From NCBI RefSeq assembly GCF_000372725.1, contig NW_005200385.1, positions 132,037 through 196,036 of the forward strand: a DNA stretch of 64,000 nt, written 5' to 3'. How positions within the stretch are numbered: the stretch's first letter is position 1; each line of letters begins with the position of its first letter. The stretch comes from Emiliania huxleyi CCMP1516 (lineage: Eukaryota > Haptophyta > Isochrysidales > Noelaerhabdaceae). Positions 36,290 through 48,191 of the stretch are shown one piece after another. The notes below the pieces were generated by a model that was not told where the DNA came from, made no database searches, and worked only from the letters and a program-made list of their open reading frames with translations. Position numbers and translations under genes: made by a program.

Positions 36290-37840
36290 CTACCCTAAGC
36301 CAGAGCCCTCTTCCCCGGAGCCAGAGCCTTCTTCCCCGGAGCTCGCTTCGCCCGAGCCGTGTTCGCCGTCACCAATGTCATCACCGCTCAGCGGTGGCGA
36401 CGGCGGCGGTGCAAGCAATTCTTCCCCGGAGCTCGCTTCGCCCGAGCCGTGTTCGCCGTCACCAATGTCATCACCGCTCAGCGGTGGCGACGGCGGCGGT
36501 GCAAGCAAATCCGTCAAATTGCCATGGACGTATGGCTCGCTGGGCCCATAGCTAGACGCGGTCCCGAGGAGCCACAGCGGCGGCGGCGAGGGCGGGGGTG
36601 GAGACGGAGGCGGCGGCGAGGGCGGTGGTGGCGGTGGCGGCGTCGAAGGTGGCCACAGCGGCGCATAATCGCGGACGGTGCACGTGCCAACATACTGGCC
36701 GGAGTAGCTGCCGACCGCGTCGTTACACACGGAGCCGGAGACGCCGGTGTCGTCGCTGAAGAGAAAGTTGGCCTCGAGGCCTGCCTCTGCACTCGGGACC
36801 AGGGCCCGCATGTTATCGGCGATCTGCGACGACGTGCGCGCGACGCTCCAGATGCGGATGTCGGTCATCTCGCCCCGGAAGCGGTAGCCGCCGCCGGGGG
36901 ACGTGGTCGCCGTGTTCGCGTTACTGACAGAGTGCGCGCCGATGAGATCCGCGTGGTAGGTGCCGCCGTGGCTGCTGACGCCATTCTTGCACGACTGCAG
37001 GCTGCCGTCGAGGTACACCTGCGGATAGCTGGATCGCGAGGCAACGGAGATGGCGAGATGGTACCAGACTCCCACACTCAGCGTCGTGCTCGTGCAATCC
37101 GACCAGTACAGGTCGCCTGTGCCGCCCGTGCGATCGTACACTGCGTCGACTCTCACCCTGTTGGAGCTCGCCGGACGGACGCTGACAATGTCGAGCCACA
37201 GAGCGATGGGATCGCCGCCCCCGTCGCCGGCCGTGCTGCTCATTTTGAGCCATAGCTCGATGGTGAAGGCGGCAAACGTGCTCACACCGCCAATGTTGGG
37301 CAGGTCGACGTAGCAGCCTGAGGTCCCGGTGAAGACAAGCGCCTTCTGTGTAAGAGGTGAGGGTGGCGGCAAAGGTGGAGGTGAGGGCGGTGGCGACGGC
37401 GGCGGTGGCGTCGGGGGCGGCGGCATTGGCTCAGGCAAGGAAGGGGGCGGCGGCGTGGGCTCGGGCAAGGACGGGGGCGGCGGCGGCGGCGGCGGCTGCA
37501 ACGGTGCGTCACCAAGGTCATCACCGCTCAGCGGTGGCGACGGCGGCGGTGGCGTCGGGGGCGGCGGCGTTGGTCCAGGCAAGGAAGGGGGCGGCGGCGT
37601 GGGCTCGGGCAAGGACGGGGGCGGCGGCGTCGGCGGCGGCTGCAACGGTGGCGGCAACAGCGGCGGAGAGGACGGCGGCGACGGTGGTGGCGACGGCGGT
37701 GGAGAGGGCGACGGCGGCGGTGGCGTCGGGGGCAGCGGCGTGGGCTCAGGCAAGAACGGGGGCGGAGGCGTGGGCTCAGGCGAGGACGGGGACGGCGGCG
37801 TCGGCGGCGGCGGCGAGGGCGGCGGCGACGGCGGCGGCGT

Positions 37841-37871
<31 letters not shown>

Positions 37872-38093
37872 GGCGTCGGCGGCGGTGGCGTCGGAGGCGG
37901 CGGCGGCGGAGAAGGCGGAGGAGAGGGCGGTGGTGACGGTGGTGGCGACGGAGGCGGCGACGGCGGAGGAGAGGGCGGCGGCGACGGCGGTGGCGACGGC
38001 GGTGGAGAGGGCGACGGCAGCGGTGGCGTCGGGGGCAGTGGCGTGTGCTCAGGCAAGAACGGGGGCGGAGGCGTGGGCTCAGGCGAGGACGGG

Positions 38094-38125
<32 letters not shown>

Positions 38126-40333
38126 AGGAGACGGCGGCGGCGTGGGAGGTGGCAATGGGGTCGGTGACGGAGGGGGTGAGGCTGGCGGCGTGGCAGGCGG
38201 CGGGGACGTGGGACGTGGCGGCGCAAGGGTGCCAGAGCGGAAAAGGCAAGCCTTGGGGATCACGTAGATGTCGTGCGGCACGTTCGACGGCCAGAGGTTG
38301 TCGCACGAGGCCGTGAGGCGGCACCACGCATTGCGGCCAAGGCTCCGCGGCAGCGGCTGCCAGAAGGAGAGGTAGTAGCAAGCGGGATCGTCGCGGCACA
38401 TCTGTCTGCACGTCTCAAGGATGCGGGCGGGAGAGGTGCCGCTCACAAAGCCGTCATACGAGGCTGGCTCGTCCTGGCAGGACTTGCCACCTTGGGTCGG
38501 CGCTGGCACGAGACACGCCGCGCCGCCGGAGCCTTCTTCCCCGGAGCCAGAGCCTTCTTCCCCGGAGCCAGAGCCTTCTTCGCCGGAGCTCGCTTCGCCC
38601 GAGCCGTATTCGCCGTCACCAAGGTCATCACCGCTCAGCGGTGGCGACGGTGGCGGCGGCCTCGCCGGCGTCGGTGGTGTCGGTGGCGGCGTCGTTGGCA
38701 AGGACGGGGACGGCGGGGGCAAGGGCGGCGTGAAGGACGTGCGGCGTGGCGGCGACGGCGGCGGCGCAAGGCGGAAAAGGCAAGCCTTGGGGATCACGTA
38801 GATGTCGTGCAGCACGTTCGACGGCCAGAGGTTGTCGCACGAGGCCGTGAGGCGGCACCACCCATTGCGGCCAAGGCTCCGCGGCAGCGGCTGCCAGAAG
38901 GAGAGGTAGTAGCAAGCGGGATCGTCGCGGCACATCTGTCTGCACGTCTCAAGGATGTGGGCGGGAGAGGTGCCGCTCACAAAGCCGTCATACGAGGCTG
39001 GCTCGTCCTGGCAGGACTTGCCACCTTGGGTCGGCGCTGGCACGAGACACGCCGCGCCGCCGGAGCCTTCTTCCCCGGAGCCAGAGCCTTCTTCCCCGGA
39101 GCCAGAGCCTTCTTCGCCGGAGCTCGCTTGGCCCGAGCCGTATTCGCCGTCACCAAGGTCATCACCGCTCAGCGGTGGCGACGGTGGCGGTGGCCTCGCC
39201 GGCGTCGGTGGCGTCGGTGGCGGCGTCGTTGGTTCTTCAGGCAAAGACGGGGGCGGTGGCGTGGGCTCAGGCAAGGACGGGGACGGCGGGGGCAAGGGCG
39301 GCGTGAAGGACGTGCGGCGTGGCGGCGACGGCGGCGGCGCAAGGCGGAAAAGGCAAGCCTTGGGGATCACGTAGATGTCGTGCAGCACGTTCGACGGCCA
39401 GAGGTTGTCGCACGAGGCCGTGAGGCGGCACCACCCATTGCGGCCAAGGCTCCGCGGCAGCGGCTGCCAGAAGGAGAGGTAGTTGCAAGCGGGATCGTCG
39501 CGGCACATCTGTCTGCACGTCTCAAGGATGTGGGCGGGAGAGGTGCCGCTCACAAAGCCGTCATACGAGGCTGGCTCGTCCTGGCAGGACTTGCCACCTT
39601 GGGTCGGCGCTGGCACGAGACACGCCGCGCCGCCGGAGCCTTCTTCCCCGGAGCCAGAGCCTTCTTCGCCGGAGCTCGCTTCGGCCGGCGACGGCAGCGG
39701 CGCAGGGCGGAAATAGCAGGTGCTGCTAGCGTGCGTCTCCTTCCCCGTCGTCGGGTCTGTCCAGACGACTGGGCCCGTCGCGGAGTCGTGAGCTGGCGTA
39801 CCATATAGACTGCACCCGTCGCCGCCACTGTGCCATGCAAATGCCGAGCACGATTGCGAAGCGGCGCACAGCGCCTGGCACACCTCGATGGAGACATCTC
39901 GGTAGCTGGCGGTCGAGTTGGAGAAGAGCTGAGTCGGGCCGCATGCCCGGTACTGGCAGCCTCCCCACTCTTGCCGCGGCGCCTCATAACGGCACCCTCC
40001 CCGTTCCGAGTTCCATCGCCGTGGGGCGCACTCCCTGCAGCCTGCGCAGCCCGACCAGGTGCAAATCTTCTCCCAGCCGTGGGTTTTTCTGGCGCAAAAG
40101 GGGCTGCAGTTGGGCTGAGGCTGTTGGAGCAGTGCGCATCCTGAGCACATGCCGCAGCCTGTCCAGGTGCACAGCTTCTCCCAGCCGTGGGTCTTGGCTT
40201 GGCAGAATGGACGGCACAGTGCATCGATGGGTGGAGTGCCCCCGAGCACTGTCGGCCCGAACCGGTCCCCGGTCGGACTCTGACCAAGGACGCATCCGGC
40301 CAGTTGAAAGGTCAGAAGAGCGCGACGCAGCAT
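36290..40333 (-). CDS. Large secreted PAN / Pro-rich / LamG mosaic protein
   Basis: One frame of about 1347 aa from ATG 40333 (signal peptide MLRRALLTFQLAGCVLGQ). Order: two Cys-rich repeats (CRPFCQAKTHGWEKLCTW; CSPFCARKTHGWEKICTW); a PAN-like module (SIEVCQALCAASQSCSAFAW); then three near-identical modules of about 100 aa (GGKSCQDEPASYDGFVSG, TCRQMCRDDPAC, CRLTASCDNLWPSN), each followed by an SPPP/GEEGSGSGEEGSG linker. A long PPSPPPSPPP rod follows, then a LamG/concanavalin-like domain (FTIELWLKMSS, VYLDGSLQS, EMTDIRIWSVARTSSQ) near 37300-36700, and a C-terminal GDDIGDGEHGSGEASSGEE tandem repeat. The architecture is that of an extracellular matrix, wall or scale-associated glycoprotein (inference). 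The same open frame continues upstream to an alternative ATG near 40522 in the shared 111-bp block. Confidence 0.8.
38220..39690 (-). repeat. Three tandem PAN-linker modules, near-identical DNA
   Basis: Module boundaries recur at about 38246, 38782 and 39355 (same CAAGCCTTGGGGATCAC), spacing 536 and 573 bp. The PAN part differs by only a few bases, while linker length varies; this points to recent unequal crossing-over. Confidence 0.9.
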
Positions 40334-40465
40334 CCACCTGTAGCAGGCGTCCGTCGGACCTCGTTCTAGCGGAGTGGGGCAGGACGCGTGTTCTGGCGCG
40401 CCGTCTCTGGCACAACGCACCGATGGATGGACGGACGTGTGTGCCTTTGTCACAGCTTGTAAGTA

Positions 40466-40576
40466 CTTGTTACGTGAAAACCCGCTGGGACTCGGACGCC
40501 AGCACACACGGCTAGATTTCATGGCGGGCCGCCTAGGCCCTGGGGTCGGAGGTAGAGTCGGTGGTGGTGCCGCGCA
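40466..40576. promoter_or_regulatory. Shared 111-bp block, copy 2
   Basis: Nearly identical to 29470-29581. Begins 133 bp upstream of ATG 40333, against 138 bp upstream of ATG 29332 for the other copy, in the same orientation relative to the gene. Also overlaps the last codons of the glycosyltransferase frame at 40533. Confidence 0.8.
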
Positions 40577-42286
40577 CCCGCCAGCCACCAGCATGGTCGA
40601 GCAGCTCCTCGAGCGCCACTGCGCCAACCTCGAGCGCCGCCGCGCCACTCTCGACGGCCACTGCAGCAGCGTCGCGCGTCTCGTCCGGGGCAGCGGGCGC
40701 AGAGGCAGGCGCGGAGGCGGACGGCGGTGGTGCTCCTGTGGTCGGTGGCGGCGACGATGGCGCGGGCTGCGTGCTGCCGGTCTCGTCCCTCGCGCACGCG
40801 ACAGCGCTCGCGTGCCTGGTGGGATTACCCTCGTCGTCGCTGTTCAGAACGATACAGTCCGCCGCTGCCGGGTGGATGACGGTGATGCCGCGGACCGTGT
40901 CGACCTGCGCCTCTCCCTTGACCGGCGGCGGCAGCCCGCTCGGGGCGAGCCGCCATCTGCCGTGTGGGCGTGCGGCGAGACGGGCGTGGTGTGCGCTGCG
41001 AGGACGCGTGAGAGGGGCACGCATGCCTGCGCCACACGGCGCGCGCGTGCTCTTCGGTGTCCGCCAGGCTGACGTGACCAACGAGCGTCGTGGCGTCGCC
41101 ATAAGCTCCGCGTGCCTCCATGAGCCGCGTGCACGCCGACACCTGCGTGCATCAACCCAGTCCGCGGCGCGGTGGCGATGCTTCGGCGTTGGGGCCGGGG
41201 GCGGCGAGCGAAACGAAGCGCGCGGCGGTGGCGACGAACCGACTCTTTGTAAAAGCTCGTGAAGCCGTTCACCTGCCCCAGCTGGGCGCCAGCCTGGACA
41301 AGGTCCGGGGCGGGAGGAAGCTGGCGTGGTGGAGCGCCTTCGAGGCCTGGTGGTGCGCCCTCGGGGGCTGGCGCCACCTTCTTGTCGGGAAGCATGCCGT
41401 CGTGCACGCGCATGGCAAAGTCGCAGAACTTGTCGCGCCACCGCTCGTAGGTGACGCTCTCAAAGTGAAGCACGACGGCCTCAGCTGATGCGAGCACATA
41501 GGTGCCTTTGTCGTTGCCCGCCATCGCGGCTGGCCATGACGTCGCGAAGTGGTGCGGGCCGTTGGGTGCGAGCCAAGGGCACGCGAGCACGCCGATGCTC
41601 TTGCCGTCGTTGCCAAGCGCGCCGCCGTAGGCGCCGTAGTCCTGCGGGCGGTGACGGAAGGCGCTCACCTCGCTGAACGGGTTGCTGCAGCGGTCGGTCG
41701 GCGCCAGCGCCTCGAGGTTCCTCAGGTGGAAGTCGCCGATCATGGGCGGTGGGCCGATCTTGGTCGATCCCTGGCTGAGCCGCGCGCGTTGCGCGCGTTC
41801 CATCGCCGCCCAAAACGCTGGAATGCCAGAGGGGCAGTACAGCAGCTCGTCGTCGTCCACGTGCATGAGGTGGGTGATGCCGTCACGCCGCGCCTCTTTG
41901 ATACTGTTTGTACAGTGTAGCATCTGCCGCTCGGTCTGACCGATCCAGTCACGCAGGGTCGGCCCGTGGAACTCGGCTTTCACCATCATATTCCACGGCG
42001 GCCGCTCCAGCATGTCTTTGAGCCCAGGCGTGTCTGCGGCGGCGGACACACACTCAGTGCATGCGCGCACACACATCGGTCAGACATTGCTGCGCGCACC
42101 CTCTATGCGCAGGTAGAAACGCGTCACGCAGCAGACTGTGGCGTGATATACCAGCCAGGTCTCCAGGAACACGGGCCTCTTGGTCATGCACATGATCCCA
42201 AGCCGGATAGGTATGGCATCCGCCTGATCGAATGCGGCGTCCGTTCTCATGATGACCTCTCCGGACGCGAACATCGCGTCCTGCAT
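40533..42286 (-). CDS. GT-A glycosyltransferase (GT2/GT92-like)
   Basis: Exon 1 42286-42100 carries IRLGIMCMTKRPVFLETWLV and YHATVCCVTRFYLRIE, the start of the family fold. A 66-nt GT-AG intron (42034-42099) joins IE to DTPGLKDMLERPPW in exon 2 (42033-41240). Exon 2 holds HLMHVDDDELLYC (DxD metal site), HFESVTYERWRDKF and FTSFYKES. A GT-AG intron 41143-41239 then gives FYKES-VSACTRLMEARG and HARAVWRRHACP. The 3' end is uncertain: the exon 3 frame stops at 40825, while another frame (GITVIHPAAADCIVLNSDDE) stays open to 40533. No signal peptide is visible at ATG 42286, so an upstream exon may exist. Probable Golgi sugar transfer. Confidence 0.7.
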
Positions 42287-44316
42287 CGTCAGCGAGCTGC
42301 GCGATAGCAGCAAGTGCAAGTGCACTCAGGGCAGCGACTGCTGCCGCTTTGGCGTGCGAATCGTCGTGCTGTGGACAGTGTCACTCCAGCACACGCGGGT
42401 CCTGGAAACTCTGGCAGACGTCGGGCGCAGCTGTTCGTGACTTCTTCGGGTTGCGGGGCGCGTCTCGACGGAGGCCTGCGCTGCAGCGCGAACCTCGGGC
42501 GGGCCACCGCCGTCGAAAGGCTGTCAAAGAATTCTTTACATCTTGTCTTGGAAGCGCTTTTATCAACTAGACAAGCCGTTCGACGACAGCTACGACGAGT
42601 ACGTTGATGCAGTGTTCGCGGCCACATGCGCATGCATGCATGGATTACGCAAACCGCAGCGCCCCTGCATTTGCGTGCTGTGCGTGCTGCGTGTGCTGCG
42701 TGTTGCGTGCTGCGTTGCGTGCGTATAGCAGGGGCAAAAGGTTTCAAGCTATGCGAAGATGAAGTTCCTCGACACCCTCGAGTCCCTCTGGCTCCTCCTC
42801 CACACGGCGGCGGCGCCAACAGCCGAGGTGACGACGAACAACACGATCGAACTCGTTCGCAGCCATCGAGCCCATGGACGACTAGACCACGCTGGTGATG
42901 AGGGGCGGCTCCCGTGCTGGGACACGTCTGAGGTTCTACCTCCACAGGCTGCTCTCAGGCCCACAGCCTAAAGGCCACCCGCGTTTGGACCTTCGATAGG
43001 CCGGTCGGACCCGATTTTATTAAATTTTCAAGTTTAAGCGCAGACCTCAAGACTTGAACGCAAGCATGTTCAGGCCATCTAGAGTGCCGAACAACATCGC
43101 ACCGGTTCGGTTCGCGCATCACGGCCGCGCAAACTGGCTGCACTGCGGCGCGAGGCTCAGCGGGGCGTCCGGACCACTGACTCGGGCGATGTGGTGGTCG
43201 AGCGCAGCCTTCTTGAGCTGGAGAGCCGCCGCAGTATGCGCGGTGGATGGGACGTTGGCCAAAACGCGACGCGCAAGCTGCAGGGAGGAGCTACAGCGGC
43301 TCCGCTCCTCATGCTGGTTCGCCAAACCGAGACGTTGAGGTCCTCGTACACTCATGTCGCGCCTCGAGTAAGAGCCATCACGCTGCCCAGCGCTGGACCG
43401 TCGTAAGGTCCGGCCTTAGGCCAGCTCGCAGCACTGTATGAACTCACGCTGGCGAGCACCATCCCAGGATGAGGCCTTCAAGAGCGCGCGCCAGGGACGT
43501 CCGTATGGCAAAATCGGCGTGAATTCGCTATGAAAACGCTTCCAACCCATCAAGAGCGGGCTCAGAAGAGACGATACTAACCCAGGATCACCAGGGCACC
43601 TTAGGGTATCGAAATTTTCCACCCCCCCACCCCCTCCCGCTCCCCCGGCCCGCGCCTCTCCCCCTAACTAACACACGCACCACCGCTGACACCCTCACCA
43701 GGCCTCTCCCCCCGCCTCGCCGCTCTCGCGGTGCAAGCCGACTCCTGGCGACCGTCCTGGTCAGCGGCCCTTGCCAGGACGGTCCGAGCGCCGCGCTCGC
43801 TCCGGTGAGCGAGCACTACAGTAGCACACCGCACCTGCACCGCCTGTAGTGGCACCGGCACCAGCCTCCCCAGCCCCGCCTCTCCAACGTCTCACTCGCC
43901 ACCCTGCTCGCTGCCGCCCCGCCCGTCGCCACTGCCACTAATCTGCCGCTCCGCAGCCCGCTCCACCTTCCCGCCCGCAGCGCCTCCCGTGCCGACGCAG
44001 CCTAGAGACAACAGAGCTGGGTCAATATCACCGCGGGAACGCCTCCTCTCGACGTGGGACAGAGCCTCCTCCACAACGTCGAGAGAGCGACGGCCAGCGT
44101 GGCGCGGCGCAACGTCGCGCGGCAGTGGCCGCAGTGGCTCGAGGCGGGCAGCGCCGGCGACAACGAACGCGGAGCGCGCGGCGACAGCGGTGGCGAGAGC
44201 CGAGGGACGTGACTACACCCTCGAGCGCCGTGCGCGCGCAACCTCGTCAGCCAACCACGCGCCGCACCAGCGCCGCGAGCGACGCCTCGAGGCACAACGT
44301 GCAGCCGCCGCATCCC

Positions 44317-44350
<34 letters not shown>

Positions 44351-45694
44351 TGCCTCGCTCCACGGCGGCGGCGGCGCCGCCGCCGCAGACTGTAAGCACC
44401 AACAGCCGGCGGCTCGGCACGCGGCGGCCGCCTCCGGCCTGGGGGCGCGTCGGCAGCGCGGCGCGCCACCTCGCTGCTCGACACGCGCCGGACCTGTCAT
44501 GCGCGGCTGCGCCACCGCTTCCTCGTGCGGCGCCGTCGCCGCCGCCACGCCGGCCGCCTGCTGTGAGCGCCGCGCTGCTCGGCCGCACCCGCCCGTGCCG
44601 GCCGCAGCTGCTCTGCCGTCAGCGCCGTCGCCGTCACGGGCCAAGCCGCCGTTGTCGCCGCAGCCACGCCCGTCGGCCTCGCTGCCGCCGGTCCAGCATG
44701 GCTGACACCGCCACTACCACGGCACCGGGCAGGGTGAGGCGCTAGAGGGTGAAGGGTGCATAGAGGCGAGGTGAGGCGGCACCTAGGGGCAGTGACCCCC
44801 GTGAGCCGGCAAGCCGACGCGCCACTACCGGGCAAGATGGAGGCCGAGCTGCGACCCTCACAGCTCTCGCGGCATGCGTCCAGAGCTCGATTCATCTGCC
44901 TCGCCGCTCGCTCGCCGCCTTTTGTGGGACCTAAAGAGAGAGGTTCTGAGCCGTCGGGCGGCGCTGATGGTGGCCCGCGTGGGTGGAGCCCGCGGCAGCT
45001 AGGCCGCCTGGGCGCGGGGGGGGTGGTCCGGTGCTTCAGAGGCAGCGTGAGCGACGGGGGGGGCGAAGGATGTGAGGCGGCTCGCCTGCAGCGCCCACCT
45101 GCTGGGCCGTCTGGATCTGCGATTACGCCTCGGGAAATGCGAGATCATCCAGAAAATGTCTGCAGACCTCAAACCGATGGCCTCAAAAAGTCGTTGTCAG
45201 CCACCGATTTTCCGTGTCGCCCGACCCGCCACCTCACCGGCCCGGCGTTCGGAGGCGTAAAATCTTGGTCGGCCGTTGGGCCGGTGCCATCGGCCGCGGT
45301 CGAGTCGACCGTGCCCCGTCTTGGGCACGATGGACATGTGACCGGCTCCGGTCAAGATGTGCCCCGGCATGGCGGATGAGGCTCTCAGGTTGGGCGACGC
45401 GAGCGCCGAGAAGGTGGAGCAAGACCTCGCGTCCCACATGGGCTTGCTCGGTTGGCAGGGTTGGATTTGGGTTCTTTGTGATGCGCCAACTTCAACTTCC
45501 GGAACGACTCAACAGGGCCCAAAGACGGGGGAGCGACCGGCCTACCTTCGATGATGGACACTACCCACGTTTAGTTGGTAAACTGAACACTTTGTGGTTT
45601 TGTCCTAGTTGCGTCTATAAGACACGGTTTGGTCTTTAAGTCGAGAGAAAGGAAGACAGACAAAGAGAGATCGTGCAAGGGTAACGCGGCGCGA
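42287..45694. other. Gene-poor stretch, low-complexity frames only
   Basis: 42640-42725 has a TGCGTGCTGCGTG-type repeat. A 70-aa frame at 42762-42971 (MKFLDTLESLWLLLHTAAAP) starts with a hydrophobic stretch but is otherwise unconvincing. 43890-44700 is GCC/CGG-rich with Pro/Ala/Arg frames on both strands. Nothing in 43000-43640 or 44760-45690 was recognised. Confidence 0.45.
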
Positions 45695-46555
45695 TTACAA
45701 GGGTAACCCGGTGCGTGAGCTCCTCTGCCTCCTACTCACATTTCCTGAGGTGGCCGCCTGCCGGTACAGGTCCCGCGCCGGGTTGAACTTGTGCCGCAGC
45801 GGCGCCGTGCTGCAGCTTGCGTGGAAGGCACGTTTGAAGGCGTTGTCAAACTCGCAGACACCCGCCCAGGAAGACGTGTTGTAGCCCGCGAGCGGCAAGA
45901 GCACGGGCGGCACTGTGTCCCAGCAGAGCGGCACGCGACGGTCGAGCGCGTTCGCCGCGCGCCAGTCCACGTGCGGCAGCACGCGGCGCACGGCGTCCAC
46001 CAAGGCCGCGCTTCGCCACGCCGTGCCGGCGAACATGACGCGCACGACGCCCATTGGCGCCGCACCCGGCTTCGAGCGCACCCACTGCTGCAGCGCGCTC
46101 GAGAAGGGAGGGTACCACGGGTTGTGCATCGAGACGGCATCTGCTCGCGGTGCATGCTTCAACGAGAAGCGCCGTTGCATCCAGACATCCTCTTCGATGA
46201 AGATGGTATAGTCACAACCGCCCCAGGCCGAGGCAGTGGCCATGTGCTCGAACATGGCAGCGATCTTGCCGATTGTGTCCGCTGTCACGGCTGTGTTCGG
46301 GGACTGGTACTCGTGACCGAACTTTGTGTGCGAAAAATGGAAAGCACAGCGTGCTGCACCCACGCACACGTCCGAAAGATCGGCGCCGCCGGCGTCCGCG
46401 ACGATGTAAATTGGCACCGTGGGATAGAAGGAGCGCACACGGTCAAGCACCAGCCGAGCCGACGCATCGTGTGTGGAGGTCAGCATGAAGAAGCCGTACA
46501 GACCTTCTGCGCATGCAGCAGTGCTGGAGGCGCCTCTGGGATGTGTGTGATTCAT
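45695..46555 (-). CDS. Putative GT-A-fold glycosyltransferase-like protein
   Basis: 286 aa, single exon. Features: GLYGFFMLTSTHDASARLVL, FYPTVPIYIVADAGGADLSD (Rossmann-like nucleotide-sugar start), CDYTIFIEEDVWMQRRF (acidic EED in place of DxD), then SMHNPWYPPFSSALQQWV and CWDTVPPVLLPLAGYNTSSW. The start ATG 46555 (MNHTHPRGASSTAACAEG) lacks a membrane anchor, so an upstream exon is possible. The family is inferred from fold-like motifs only. Confidence 0.5.
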   Translation of the reverse strand: MNHTHPRGASSTAACAEGLYGFFMLTSTHDASARLVLDRVRSFYPTVPIYIVADAGGADLSDVCVGAARCAFHFSHTKFGHEYQSPNTAVTADTIGKIAAMFEHMATASAWGGCDYTIFIEEDVWMQRRFSLKHAPRADAVSMHNPWYPPFSSALQQWVRSKPGAAPMGVVRVMFAGTAWRSAALVDAVRRVLPHVDWRAANALDRRVPLCWDTVPPVLLPLAGYNTSSWAGVCEFDNAFKRAFHASCSTAPLRHKFNPARDLYRQAATSGNVSRRQRSSRTGLPL

Positions 46556-47222
46556 GGGCGGCGCGCAGGGCGGCTGACAGGGAGCAATCCGTTTGGAAAC
46601 TTGTCACTTCCGTGTTGCCCTGCCGAACATGTGGCGACATTCCCGGCAACATTTGCCTGAAATAAATAAAGTAGATGTCGTGTCCTGTCGCGACATTTGC
46701 CTGCGATAAATAAACTCAAATGTGTACGTGCCCGTGTTGCAAACAGTTTAGCCCTGGCATAGACCATAGAGCATAGTTGTTGCGCCGATGTATGTGCCTG
46801 ACTGCGCTGCACCGCTGCAGACGCAAACGCGCCAAGCAGTTAAGGACAGAATTCCACGTAATGTGTGCATAACACACGCATTCTTGTGTTTAATAATTTT
46901 CCCCATTATCACGAACACACGCGTGAAGGTACAAAACACTATAGAAACCCAATGTCGATGTCGTGTTGCAACATTTGCCTATAGACAAAATAAATCAAAT
47001 GTCGATGTTGTGTCGCCACTTGAACCCGCATGCCGCAAGCGGGCGTACGAACCGCGAGCGGCTCGCACTCGTGACACGCAGGCGTCCGACAGACGGCGCC
47101 GGGGCTAGGCGACCGAAGAGGAACTACGGCTTCGCTCGGGCTCAGGTACAGAATTTCACAACAAAAGGCTCTCGGTACAGAAAATAACGCTGTGCGAGAA
47201 GCTCTTCGGCCCCCTACTACGG
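46556..47222. repeat. AT-rich spacer with AATAAA-bearing repeats
   Basis: Three related units at about 46647-46682, 46689-46722 and 46967-47005 share ACATTTGCCT, an ATAAATAAA/AAATAAA tract and AAATGTCGATGT/TAGATGTCGTG. This is the most AT-rich part of the window. Confidence 0.65.
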
Positions 47223-48183
47223 ATGGTGCTGGACTCGCTGCTGCCCGAGCTCAACGCGCAGTCGGCGACGCTGGCGCTCGTCCTCGGTTTCTCGGCCATC
47301 TCCCTCACTCTCGGCGTGCGCGGGGTGCGCGCCGCCTGCCCCGAAGTGCCAGCGTGCGCGATCGGCGAGGCCACGCCTGGTGAGACTCCCGCTGAGCCGT
47401 CCACCGCCCGTCGCGACGCAGCAAGTGGAGGCCGGGACGCTGCTGCCGCGCGGGCCGCTCTACAAGGCGTTTGTGTCGGACGCCGAGTCGTACAAGCAGT
47501 ACGGCCAGCCTGCGCGTGCACTGGTCGGCCTCTTCCTCATCGCCTTCCAGGCTTGGACCTGCCTCGCGGCCCGGGCTTGACCGAGATTGACCGAGATTGA
47601 CCGAGATTGGCCGAGATGCTGTGGGTCAGCCTCGCCGCGCCTCCCGGAGAGTCGCTCGTCACACAGCGCCACCTCTTCTGCTCCAGGCGGTCTTCCTTCT
47701 CGGCCCGCTGTTCCTCATCTACTCTGACGCGTTCGCTCCGGCAGCACCTGCTCTTGTGGAGTGCACGGGCACACCTAGCCGCCGCGGCCTCGGCTGCTCA
47801 GAGGGCTGCGTGCCGCGCGGCGGGGCGTGCGTTCCCACATAGCTGTCGCACAGCTGCACGTCGTGCCGGCTGCCGCCGTCGCTGCGCTGCGCAAGCGGCG
47901 GTCGCACACCGGCAGGCCCACTCAGGCCCAGGGGGGGCTTCGCGCTGCGAGGGTATGTGTACGTGTTTTGTGTTTTACCCCAACCGACCCGCGACCCCCC
48001 TCCCCCATTTGCATTTCGCGTTCTCCACTTTCTTTTCTTGCATCTGGGGACTGCGTGTGCCCCGCAGGCGCTGGGCGGCTCCCGTGGTGTACCTGTGCCA
48101 CCACTCACCGAATTCTTCCCATCGGCCTCACCCGCTGGGCGCTGGCGCTGTCGAACCACCAGCCCGACGCGCACTACAGTTAG
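47223..48183 (+). CDS. Small multi-pass membrane protein, spliced
   Basis: Exon 1 47223-47379 (MVLDSLLPELNAQSATLALV, LGFSAISLTLGVRGV). A 47-nt GT-AG intron (47380-47426) leads to exon 2 (VEAGTLLPRGPLYKAF, PARALVGLFLIAFQAWTC). A GC-AG intron containing TTGACCGAGA decamers (47576-47618) follows, then exon 3 from 47688 (AVFLLGPLFLIYSDAFAPA). A last exon may end RWALALSNHQPDAHYS* at 48183, reached through an intron whose acceptor is near 48068. Three hydrophobic segments. Family not recognised; the 3' joins are tentative. Confidence 0.45.
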
Positions 48184-48191
48184 TGCCCACC

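Noticed and set aside
37329-38316. Plus-strand poly-Gly/Ala frames of more than 300 aa
   Set aside because: Antisense shadows of the SPPP rod of the PAN/LamG gene.
38273-39808. 511-aa plus-strand frame with triple repeat
   Set aside because: Antisense of the three PAN-linker modules; no domain of its own.
42762-42971. 70-aa frame with hydrophobic start
   Set aside because: The leader is short and contains acidic residues; nothing else supports translation.
43989-44705. 239-aa Ala/Arg-rich plus-strand frame
   Set aside because: Triplet-repeat composition with equally long antisense frames; no motif or codon signal that I can defend.
45214-45639. 141-aa plus-strand frame with basic residues
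   Set aside because: No domain, no upstream T-rich motif, antisense frames of similar length.
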